This document shows, in pieces, positions 1 to 5,422 of a DNA stretch of 5,469 bases. Source of the DNA: JBGPBY01 sp041481485 (GTDB lineage Bacteria > Acidobacteriota > Terriglobia > 20CM-2-55-15); contig JBGPBY010000497.1 in the NCBI GenBank assembly GCA_041481485.1, forward strand, positions 1 through 5,469, written 5' to 3'. The number at the start of each line of letters is the position of its first letter. The first letter of the stretch is position 1. Under the pieces are notes generated by a model, which saw nothing but the letters and a program-made list of their open reading frames with translations, did not search any database and was not told where the DNA came from. Made by a program: the position numbers and the translations under genes.

Positions 1-836
1 TACACATAGCCCAGTTCATCGTCGGCGCTGAACGTCGTCCAGACGGCGGTATTGCCGGTATATTCAATGCCTGTCTTCCACGTGTCGTAGCCCTGCTCGC
101 CTTTGCGGGGAACCGTATGGAAAACCCATTTCTTTTTTCCAGAGCGCACGTCGAAGGCGAGTACATCCGCCTTGACGTTTTCTTTGTTCACACGAGTTCC
201 GACCGGAAGCGCAGCGCCCACGATGATGGTGTCATTTGAAACGACCGCGGGCGAGGTGTTGCCGAGTTGCCCGACCAGATCTCCTTTGAAGTCGAGGTCA
301 ATCTCCTGATAGAGATCAACAATACCGGCCTTTCCAAAACCGGCAACAGGCTGGCCCGTCTTTGCATCCAGTGCGACGAGATGAAAACCAGGGGTGACGA
401 GGATGATCCGTTCCTCACGTCCATCGGTCCAGTAGGAAACGCCGCGGGTATTCTTACGCGGAGCACGATCGCCGCGCGTACCTTCGTCGAAGAGATAGCT
501 CCAAAGAGTTTCGCCGGTCGCGGCATCGAGGGCAATCACGTGCCGCCTGGGGCCCGCGGTGAAATAAAGAACGCCTTTCGCCATGATCGGCGTCGATTCA
601 CTCTGGGGCACTGGCGTCGGAGCGTAATTGTCTGTTTTGAATGTCCACGCGACCTGGAGATTACCAACATTATCGCAATTGATCTGATCCAGTGGGGAGT
701 AGCGCGTGCTGCCGTTTTCTCCTCCGAACAAAGTCCAGTCTCCGGTTTTCACTCCGTACTGTCCAATGAGCGCGGCGGGCAGCGCGCAAACCAGAACTAC
801 CAAACCGATTAGAAACAAAAATCTCAGTCGCGTCAT
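1..836 (-). CDS. PQQ-dependent dehydrogenase (quinoprotein glucose/alcohol dehydrogenase type), N-terminal part, runs off the left edge
   Basis: The first 278 codons are visible and remain open to position 1. The family consists of periplasmic or membrane-attached eight-bladed beta-propellers that use pyrroloquinoline quinone to oxidise sugars or alcohols and feed electrons to the respiratory chain. The N-terminus (MTRLRFLFLIGLVVLVCALP) has a short basic start and a hydrophobic stretch, so it is a signal peptide or membrane anchor. A family-typical first segment follows at residues 33-65 (GDWTLFGGENGSTRYSPLDQ, then a conserved AWTF). Propeller tryptophan-docking-like repeats appear near residues 99-113 (VIALDAATGETLW), 153-166 (LVALDAKTG) and 225-239 (VLAFDVRSGKKKW). 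The segment YTGNTAVWTTFSADDELGYV at the edge is also typical of bacterial quinoprotein glucose dehydrogenases. Half or more of the usual protein is missing, including any C-terminal cytochrome c domain, so the substrate cannot be assigned. The start is supported by AAGGAG five bases upstream. The gene lies 21 bases after the GH95 gene and is probably cotranscribed with it. Confidence 0.9.
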   Translation of the reverse strand, partial: MTRLRFLFLIGLVVLVCALPAALIGQYGVKTGDWTLFGGENGSTRYSPLDQINCDNVGNLQVAWTFKTDNYAPTPVPQSESTPIMAKGVLYFTAGPRRHVIALDAATGETLWSYLFDEGTRGDRAPRKNTRGVSYWTDGREERIILVTPGFHLVALDAKTGQPVAGFGKAGIVDLYQEIDLDFKGDLVGQLGNTSPAVVSNDTIIVGAALPVGTRVNKENVKADVLAFDVRSGKKKWVFHTVPRKGEQGYDTWKTGIEYTGNTAVWTTFSADDELGYV

Positions 837-841
837 GAACA

Positions 842-847
842 CTCCTT
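842..847 (-). promoter_or_regulatory. Ribosome binding site of the PQQ dehydrogenase gene
   Basis: AAGGAG on the minus strand sits 5 bases before the ATG at 836-834, inside the 21-base gap after the GH95 stop codon. It fixes the start and shows that the gene has its own strong translation signal although it is probably transcribed with the upstream genes. Confidence 0.75.
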
Positions 848-857
848 GCCGTGCGGC

Positions 858-3245
858 TCATTTGGAGCGCGCGCGAAGATCGTCGCCCGTGAATTCGATA
901 ACCGCACCACGGGATGTGCGCTCCAAAACGCGCACCGTTTCGCCCCGTCGCAGCCGCAGAGGATTGCCTTTCAGCGAACGCACCCGCGCTCGCTCGAGCG
1001 ATCCGTTCTTCCACGATAAATCGATTTCGAAGCTCCCTCTGGCTCTCAACCCGGATGCTGTGCCTGTCTTCCATACCGACGGCAGCGCCGGCAGCAACCG
1101 AATCTCTCCCTCATCGCATTGCAGCAACATTTCGGCAATCGCAGACGCTCCACCGAAGTTACCATCGATCTGGAAGGGCGGGTGTGCATCGAACATGTTC
1201 GGGTAGGTTCGCTCGGGACTCAATAGGAATCTGAAGATATCATAGGCATGGTTGCCCTCTCCCAGGCGCGCCCAAAGGTTGATACGCCATGCTGTCGCCC
1301 AACCTGTGGCCTGATCGCCACGGATCTCCAAAGACCGTTTGACGGCCGCCGCAAGTTCGGGAGTTCGCCGGACATCGATATCGTGTCCCGGGAAAAGACC
1401 ATAAAGATGCGACACATGCCGATGATGAATTTCCGGCGCTTTCATGTCCCAATCCTCGAGCCATTCCTGCAACTGCCCGGAGCTGCCAATCATCATCGGC
1501 GCCAGACGCGCGCGAGTGGTCATCCACTTCTCCTGGAGATTGCGGTCGACGCCCAGTTCACGTGCAGCCCTGGTAACACTTGCGAATAGATCCCGCAGGA
1601 TCTGCTGATCCATCGTTGGTCCCATCACAAGTGACGCGCCAAAAGGATGAAGGTTCTCGGGCGAGAGTGAGGGCGATGTGACGAGCCATCGATGTGTCGG
1701 CTCTTCGACAAGGGTGTCCAGGAAAAACTGGGCAGATCCCTTCAGCAGAGGATAAATGGTTTGCAGATACTCGCGATCGCCGCTGTACTCATATCGATCC
1801 CAGAGAGCGAGGGAGAGCCATGCGCCACCGGTTGGCCACAGTCCCCATTGAGGTCCATCGATCGGCGCAGTTGCCCGCCAAATGTCCGTGTTGTGGTGAG
1901 CCACCCAGCCACCGGCGCCGTACATTTCCTTCGCCGTCCGCGAGCCGGTTACGGAGAGGTCCTTAACCAGTGCAGTCAGCGGATCCATCGTTTCTGCGAG
2001 ATTCGTAGACAGAGCGGGCCAGTAATTCATCTCGGTATTGATGTTGATGGTGTACTTGCTGCCCCAGGGCGGCGACATGCTGTCGTTCCATATCCCCTGT
2101 AAATTGGCGGGTTGCGAACCGGTGCGCGAACTGGAGATCAATAAATAGCGCGCATACTGGAAATAGAGCGCCGCCAGCGCCTCGTCACCCCCGTTCGCGA
2201 AATTGCGCACTCGCTCGTCCGTCGTGCCGGTGCTGGCTGCTGAAGAACCCAGGTCCAGCGTGACCCGGTCGAACAACTGTTGATAATCGCGGACATGCGC
2301 AGCCCGCAAGGCATCGATGGTCTTGCCGGACGCGCGGCCGAGCGAAGCTGCAACGCTGGCAGCCGGGTCGCCACGGACATCCTCGTAATTCCGATAGCTG
2401 GTCGCGGCGGCAATCAGAAGTGTCGCGGCATTCGCGCCGCGAATCGCGATAGCGCCGCCGGAGTTGCTGCGGCTGCCACCGGAGGCAAGCACGCGCACCC
2501 GAGCCTCAAAGCGCAACGCTCCGTTGAGTTGCCTGCCATCGGCGGTGGCGCCGCGGCCATCGCCGTTAACACCTTGCATGACGAGGTCGCGATTGGGGGA
2601 TATCTCGACGCTTGCGCGCTGCGGTGTTTGCAGCCGTGCTTCGAACGAAATCTGGCCGGGCCTGCTGGCAGTCAGGTGAACGACGATGACCTGATCCGGC
2701 GCGCTGGCAAACACTTCGCGCGTGTAAGTAACGCCGCCCACTGTGTACGAAACATGTGCAATCGCGGTTTTGAGATCGAGATCGCGCCGGTAGTTCTCGA
2801 CGACATTTGCCTGCGGAAACGTCAGCATCAGATCGCCGACCGTTTGGTAGGGCATCTGCGCCAGCGGCTTGGCCATCACTTTCTGACTTGCCAATCTCGC
2901 GGCTTCGGAATACTGACCTGCCGCCAACAAACGCCGGACCTCAGGCAGAGCATCCCGGGCGTCAGGATTCACCGGGTCATATGGCGCGCCTGCCCAAAGC
3001 GTATCTTCGTTAAGTTGCAGCCTTTCATTAACAACGCCTCCGAATACCATCGCGCCCAGACGCCCATTTCCAACCGGAAGCGCGCGGACCCATTCGGCAT
3101 CGGCTGGCAGGCGATACCATAGACTCAAGGCGGACTCGGGAGGAATCGCCTGTCCGGCAAACTGGAGTGGCTGCGGTATTTGCAGAAGACTCGCCGCAAC
3201 AAGCGATGTCATGAAATAGCGTCGAATGCTCTGCATGCTTCCCAT
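858..3245 (-). CDS. Secreted glycoside hydrolase family 95 (alpha-L-fucosidase / alpha-L-galactosidase)
   Basis: The 795-residue product is full length for GH95, inverting enzymes that remove terminal alpha-1,2-linked L-fucose, or in some members L-galactose, from glycans. A signal peptide covers about residues 1-33 (IRRYFMTSLVAASLL core, likely cleaved near AGQA); the RRYFM segment is also Tat-like. The N-terminal beta-domain (about 41-300) opens with the family hallmarks LPVGNGRLGAMVFGG (56-70) and LQLNEDTLWAG (77-86). The alpha/alpha-barrel domain (about 310-700) carries YTININTEMNYWPA (398-411). Its N401/N403 correspond to the water-activating asparagines of Bifidobacterium AfcA (N421/N423). 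E530 in SPSLSPEN fits the general acid E566, and D694 in FQIDGNFGG fits D766. These equivalences come from motif context, not an alignment. A beta-sandwich-like tail follows 705. The first ATG is chosen, but M4 (3236) is possible because neither has a strong ribosome binding site. The gene starts 24 bases after the MBL gene. Fucose versus galactose specificity cannot be read here. Confidence 0.95.
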   Translation of the reverse strand: MGSMQSIRRYFMTSLVAASLLQIPQPLQFAGQAIPPESALSLWYRLPADAEWVRALPVGNGRLGAMVFGGVVNERLQLNEDTLWAGAPYDPVNPDARDALPEVRRLLAAGQYSEAARLASQKVMAKPLAQMPYQTVGDLMLTFPQANVVENYRRDLDLKTAIAHVSYTVGGVTYTREVFASAPDQVIVVHLTASRPGQISFEARLQTPQRASVEISPNRDLVMQGVNGDGRGATADGRQLNGALRFEARVRVLASGGSRSNSGGAIAIRGANAATLLIAAATSYRNYEDVRGDPAASVAASLGRASGKTIDALRAAHVRDYQQLFDRVTLDLGSSAASTGTTDERVRNFANGGDEALAALYFQYARYLLISSSRTGSQPANLQGIWNDSMSPPWGSKYTININTEMNYWPALSTNLAETMDPLTALVKDLSVTGSRTAKEMYGAGGWVAHHNTDIWRATAPIDGPQWGLWPTGGAWLSLALWDRYEYSGDREYLQTIYPLLKGSAQFFLDTLVEEPTHRWLVTSPSLSPENLHPFGASLVMGPTMDQQILRDLFASVTRAARELGVDRNLQEKWMTTRARLAPMMIGSSGQLQEWLEDWDMKAPEIHHRHVSHLYGLFPGHDIDVRRTPELAAAVKRSLEIRGDQATGWATAWRINLWARLGEGNHAYDIFRFLLSPERTYPNMFDAHPPFQIDGNFGGASAIAEMLLQCDEGEIRLLPALPSVWKTGTASGLRARGSFEIDLSWKNGSLERARVRSLKGNPLRLRRGETVRVLERTSRGAVIEFTGDDLRARSK

Positions 3246-3269
3246 TATCGCTCGCTTTGGGGAGATAGC

Positions 3270-3860
3270 TTACTTTGCTGCCGCAGGTGCTGGGAAATAT
3301 GTATTGATGCGGTCGGTGAGCGTGAATTCCATGCCGAGACCCGGATACTGCTTCAAGACATTCTCACGCATTTCGGCCGCGTTTTTGGATTTCGCAACGT
3401 TCGCATCCCAGTCGGCCATGTACTTTTTCATAAAGTTGATCGCGGATACGTTGTGCTTCGCACCAGGCCCTTCGTGGCCCGGCACAACAATCGCCGGCTG
3501 AAGTGCAAGAATCTGATTTATGGTCTGGTTCCAGTCCTCGCGAGCCTTGTCTCGAGTGACGCCGAAGTACACATGATCGAAAACGATGTCCCCGGTGATC
3601 ACCGCTCGGAGTGAAGGAATGAAAACATAGCTGTTGCCCGCGCCGTCGCTCCCGGCAACTGGACCAGTCACTGGGAATTGTTCTCCTTCAAGAGTGAGGT
3701 ATGGGACAGTCAGTTCATCGGGTAAAACCGGATCGGGACCTGGGATGTTGTTGCCGTATGTGGTCACCCAAAAACGCTGACGGGCTGGCCATCCGGTCTT
3801 GGCCCCGTTAATCGTAGCGGGCAGTGCCACGATTTTTGCGTCAGGAAATGCCTGCTTCAA
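3270..3860 (-). CDS. C-terminal fragment of the MBL-fold protein
   Basis: This 196-residue frame begins at a TTG codon (3860-3858) overlapping the TGA of the N-terminal fragment. It carries the second half of the fold: PSLRAVITGDIVFDHVYFG, with the metal-bridging aspartate (residue 91 of the fragment), and IVVPGHEGPG, with the last histidine ligand (residue 129). A helical tail that ends in APAAAK follows. The position where many MBL proteins have GH(T/S), the third histidine ligand, reads TGPVAG here; I believe this GP form is shared by a subfamily rather than being damage. No ribosome binding site precedes the TTG, so independent translation is doubtful. Translational coupling through the TTGA overlap is possible, but it would give a protein without a signal peptide or an HxHxDH motif. 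Confidence 0.7.
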   Translation of the reverse strand: MKQAFPDAKIVALPATINGAKTGWPARQRFWVTTYGNNIPGPDPVLPDELTVPYLTLEGEQFPVTGPVAGSDGAGNSYVFIPSLRAVITGDIVFDHVYFGVTRDKAREDWNQTINQILALQPAIVVPGHEGPGAKHNVSAINFMKKYMADWDANVAKSKNAAEMRENVLKQYPGLGMEFTLTDRINTYFPAPAAAK

Positions 3861-4165
3861 ACGGCAAGTCCAAAAAGATGATCGGGGTGCGGATGCGTAA
3901 TGTAGATCAAGGCAAGGTTCTTCTTTGACTCCAGGATCTCTGCCGCCAGCTTGTGGGCTTCGCTTAGAGTGAACTGTGGGTCAATTAACAGCATGTCCTT
4001 CGCGCCTGAGATCATCGTCGAGTTCACGTCATAGCCGTTAACGCCTCGGCCGGTGTGCACCGTGAGTGTGAATTTCGGCGGCTGCGCAAACGCCGTCAGC
4101 GCGACAAACAGAACAATAACGCCGGCCACCAAATCCAAACGGCTTCTCAAGTACCGTACAGTCAT
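3857..4165 (-). CDS. N-terminal fragment of the MBL-fold protein (signal peptide and zinc-binding loop)
   Basis: This 102-residue frame starts with a classical signal peptide: basic MTVRYLRSR, a hydrophobic core LVAGVIVLFVALT, and an AFA|Q cleavage site near residue 27. The mature part has the first beta-strands of the fold (GYDVNSTMISGAKDMLLIDP) and the metal motif HPHPDH at residues 91-96, with H91, H93, D95 and H96 as expected zinc ligands. The frame is open up to 4276, but the ATG at 4165 is chosen because a perfect AGGAGG lies 6 bases before it and because it places the signal peptide at the very N-terminus. Alone it lacks the second half of the active site and should not be a functional enzyme. 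Confidence 0.75.
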   Translation of the reverse strand: MTVRYLRSRLDLVAGVIVLFVALTAFAQPPKFTLTVHTGRGVNGYDVNSTMISGAKDMLLIDPQFTLSEAHKLAAEILESKKNLALIYITHPHPDHLFGLAV

Positions 4166-4171
4166 CTCAAA

Positions 4172-4177
4172 CCTCCT
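4172..4177 (-). promoter_or_regulatory. Ribosome binding site of the MBL gene
   Basis: AGGAGG on the minus strand lies 6 bases before the ATG at 4165-4163. It is a consensus site and decides the start against the longer in-frame ATG at 4276, which would put 37 residues in front of the signal peptide and reach into the divergent promoter. Confidence 0.8.
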
Positions 4178-4193
4178 GTATCTAAGGCACAAG

Positions 4194-4223
4194 ACGATAG
4201 CTATGCCGCATGACACTGGCCAA
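4194..4223 (-). promoter_or_regulatory. Weak candidate promoter for the leftward operon
   Basis: On the minus strand TTGGCC (4223-4218) and TATCGT (4199-4194) stand 18 bases apart, each matching four of six sigma70 consensus bases. The position, about 30 bases before the MBL start, is suitable. The -35 box shares bases with the left arm of the palindrome at 4220-4253. The match is poor and the organism's promoter consensus is unknown, so this is only a candidate. Confidence 0.22.
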
Positions 4224-4239
4224 TACTTTCGATTAAGAT
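4210..4239 (+). promoter_or_regulatory. Candidate promoter for the dehalogenase-like gene
   Basis: ATGACA (4210-4215, five of six matches to TTGACA) and TAAGAT (4234-4239, four of six to TATAAT) are separated by 18 bases. Transcription would begin near 4246 and leave about a 70-base leader before the start at 4316. The inverted repeat at 4220-4253 covers the spacer, the -10 box and the start point, the arrangement expected for a repressor operator. This is inference from consensus matching alone. Confidence 0.35.
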
Positions 4240-4253
4240 GCGAGAAGTATTGG
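4220..4253. promoter_or_regulatory. Perfect 9-bp inverted repeat in the divergent intergenic region (possible operator)
   Basis: CCAATACTT (4220-4228) and AAGTATTGG (4245-4253) are exact reverse complements separated by 16 bases. They lie between the starts of the two divergent transcription units (4165 leftward, 4316 rightward) and overlap the candidate promoters. No T-run follows, so it is not a terminator. The most natural reading is a dimeric or tetrameric regulator site, but no regulator gene is in the window and I do not recognise the motif. Confidence 0.5.
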
Positions 4254-4305
4254 TAGATTTTGCCGCTATGACGCAAGATCGTTTTCCCGAATTGAATTCA
4301 CGCAT

Positions 4306-4309
4306 GGAG
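4306..4309 (+). promoter_or_regulatory. Ribosome binding site deciding the dehalogenase-like gene start
   Basis: GGAG lies 6 bases before the ATG at 4316-4318. The two upstream in-frame ATGs (4238 and 4304) have no comparable site, and the 4238 one lies inside the intergenic palindrome. The chosen start also puts the twin-arginine motif at residues 7-8, where a Tat signal should be. Confidence 0.6.
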
Positions 4310-4315
4310 AACAGC

Positions 4316-5278
4316 ATGTTTTCTGAACTGAGCCGGAGAGAACTTTTCAAACGCGTTGCGATTACAGCGACAGCATTGGCATCCACTTCGCTTGGCGAGT
4401 TGGAGGCCGGCCAGGCGACATCGACGGCTGGAAACACATCACCGTTTTTCCCCGGATTCCGGACGTTTAAATTTCAAACCTCCGGCGCGATGATCAATGG
4501 CGTCATCGGCGGTCAGGGACCGCCGCTTCTGCTTCTGCATGGTGCACCGCTGTCGCACATTTCATGGCGGCTCATCGCGCCGGACCTCGCGAAGACTTAT
4601 ACCGTCGTCGCGCCCGATCTGCGCGGATATGGCGACAGCAGTAAGCCCGCCGACAAACCCGACCATTCGCCTTATTCGAAACGGGCAATGGCGCTCGATC
4701 AAATCGAATTGATGAAGAGCTTCGGCTTCACTTCTTTCCGGCTCGTGGGCCATGATCGAGGCGGACGCGTTTCGCATCGACTCACGCTGGATCATCCTGC
4801 GGCGGTCACCAAATTAGCCGTGCTCGACATCGTGCCCACATACTACCTCTACACCCACGTGACTGAAGGTTTCATCAACGCTTACTTCCACTGGTTCCAA
4901 AATGTGCGTACAGCGCCGATCCCGGAGGATTCCATTGGGGCAACTTTCGCAGGCCGAACGGCTCCCGCGGATCCCGTGCAAGCGGAGTATTTCCGGATTC
5001 AATCCAATCCCGCAAACATTCACGGGATGTGCGAAGACTATCGCGCCGCGGCGTCGATTGACCTCGAGCACGATAAAGCGGACCTTACAAAAAAAATAGC
5101 GTGCCCACTTCATGTCATGTGGGCAAAACCCGGAGCCATGGACACCCTTTACGATGTGCTGTCGATCTGGAAAGAGCGCGGCGCCAATGTCACGGGAAAA
5201 GGCATGCCTGGCGGGCACAACATGCAGGAAGGGGCTCCCCCACAAGTGCTGGCCGAGCTTCAGGCTTTTCTGAAGTAG
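4316..5278 (+). CDS. Tat-exported alpha/beta hydrolase, fluoroacetate/haloacetate dehalogenase type
   Basis: The 320-residue protein starts with a twin-arginine signal (SRRELFKR at 6-13, hydrophobic VAITATALASTSLG, possible cleavage near AGQA at 31-34), suggesting folded export. The alpha/beta-hydrolase core has the oxyanion motif HGAPLSHISW (75-84), DLRGYGDSSKP (101-111) and the nucleophile loop VGHDRGGRVSHR (144-155). By comparison with the fluoroacetate dehalogenase RPA1163, D147 is the nucleophile, R148 and R151 bind carboxylate, D171 (LDIVPT) is the acid, H301 (GGHNM) is the base, and H192, W193 and Y242 form the fluoride pocket. The D-to-acid spacing (24) and D-to-HW spacing (45/46) equal those in that enzyme's numbering. 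The D-to-Tyr and D-to-His spacings are 14 and 16 residues shorter, so the cap is reduced. It could hydrolyse a haloacid or act as an epoxide hydrolase or esterase; the Asp nucleophile argues against an ordinary Ser esterase. It is transcribed divergently from the operon. The longer ATG at 4238 was rejected. Confidence 0.88.
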   Translation: MFSELSRRELFKRVAITATALASTSLGELEAGQATSTAGNTSPFFPGFRTFKFQTSGAMINGVIGGQGPPLLLLHGAPLSHISWRLIAPDLAKTYTVVAPDLRGYGDSSKPADKPDHSPYSKRAMALDQIELMKSFGFTSFRLVGHDRGGRVSHRLTLDHPAAVTKLAVLDIVPTYYLYTHVTEGFINAYFHWFQNVRTAPIPEDSIGATFAGRTAPADPVQAEYFRIQSNPANIHGMCEDYRAAASIDLEHDKADLTKKIACPLHVMWAKPGAMDTLYDVLSIWKERGANVTGKGMPGGHNMQEGAPPQVLAELQAFLK

Positions 5279-5300
5279 ACCGTGTTTTCAGCCGGTAACG

Positions 5301-5422
5301 GTAAGAAACAACAGGCTGGCCATAATCCCCTCCTGAAGGAGGGGCTGCCGCGCCGATCAAAGATTGTAATGCTGCCTCAAGTTATCGGCGCGGCAGGGGT
5401 GGTCAGCCTCTCGTTTTCTTAC
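5301..5422. repeat. Nested palindromic element (MITE/REP-like, about 122 bp)
   Basis: Four in-register complementary segments build one folded structure. GTAAGAAA (5301-5308) pairs with TTTCTTAC (5415-5422). AGGCTGGCCA (5313-5322) pairs with TGGTCAGCCT (5400-5409), nine of ten bases plus one G-U. CTGCCGCGCCGAT (5345-5357) pairs perfectly with ATCGGCGCGGCAG (5384-5396) over 13 bp around a 26-base loop. An extra perfect hairpin, CCCCTCC-TGAA-GGAGGGG (5327-5344), sits in the left half only. This is the form of small non-autonomous mobile elements or bacterial interspersed palindromes, and similar GGAGGGG-rich hairpins are common dispersed repeats in soil bacteria. It fills the space after the dehalogenase-like gene and overlaps the 3' end of the leftward gene at the right edge. 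No target-site duplication is apparent and no second copy is in the window. Confidence 0.65.
5327..5344. terminator. 7-bp GC-rich hairpin, possible transcription end between convergent genes
   Basis: CCCCTCC, a TGAA loop and GGAGGGG form a perfect stem 48 bases after the dehalogenase-like stop and 12 bases after the stop of the leftward gene at the edge. No run of T follows on either strand, so it is not a classic intrinsic terminator. It may still end or protect both convergent transcripts. It is also part of the larger palindromic element, which may be its real origin. Confidence 0.3.

Larger units (their letters stand above)
3270..4165 (-). pseudogene. Exported MBL-fold metallo-hydrolase, interrupted by a one-base frameshift
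   Basis: Two overlapping reading frames encode the front and back of one metallo-beta-lactamase-fold protein. The first frame ends at TGA (3859-3857), eight residues after the zinc motif HPHPDH. The second frame picks up at once with LKQAFPDAKIVALPAT, the normal continuation of this fold after the HxHxDH loop. Adding one base at about 3859-3862 (GCC GTT TGA AG becoming GCC GTT xTG AAG) gives a seamless 298-residue protein with signal peptide, zinc loop, bridging aspartate (D193 in ITGDIVFDH) and late histidine (H231 in VVPGHEG). No slippery heptamer precedes the break, so programmed -1 frameshifting looks unlikely. A real deletion or a sequencing/assembly error in the T-run is more likely. 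The rest of the gene is undecayed, which favours a recent mutation or an error. It is the first gene of the leftward operon. The enzymatic substrate is unknown. Confidence 0.8.

Noticed and set aside
267..812. A 181-codon rightward open frame opposite the PQQ dehydrogenase gene
   Set aside because: The opposite strand encodes conserved PQQ propeller motifs throughout; the rightward product has no family-like features.
2280..3122. A 280-codon rightward open frame opposite the GH95 gene
   Set aside because: It is wholly antisense to a clearly conserved enzyme, has no recognisable domain, and is the kind of shadow frame expected opposite a GC-rich gene.
3857..3880. Programmed -1 frameshift joining the two MBL frames
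   Set aside because: The junction GCC GTT TGA is not a slippery X XXY YYZ heptamer, and the nearby CTTTTTG run is not in the right phase for one. No obvious stimulatory hairpin follows. An indel is simpler.
4166..4276. Longer N-terminus for the MBL protein, starting at 4276
   Set aside because: It would bury the signal peptide and reading frame in the divergent promoter region, whereas ATG 4165 has a perfect AGGAGG.
4238..4315. Longer N-terminus for the dehalogenase-like protein, starting at ATG 4238
   Set aside because: It starts inside the intergenic palindrome, lacks a ribosome binding site, and would place 26 extra residues before the Tat signal. ATG 4316 with GGAG six bases upstream fits better.
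5289..5318. Small stem CAGCC (5289-5293) with GGCTG (5314-5318) as a terminator for the dehalogenase-like gene
   Set aside because: Only 5 bp with a 20-base loop and no T-run; the GGCTG arm pairs far better within the larger palindromic element.
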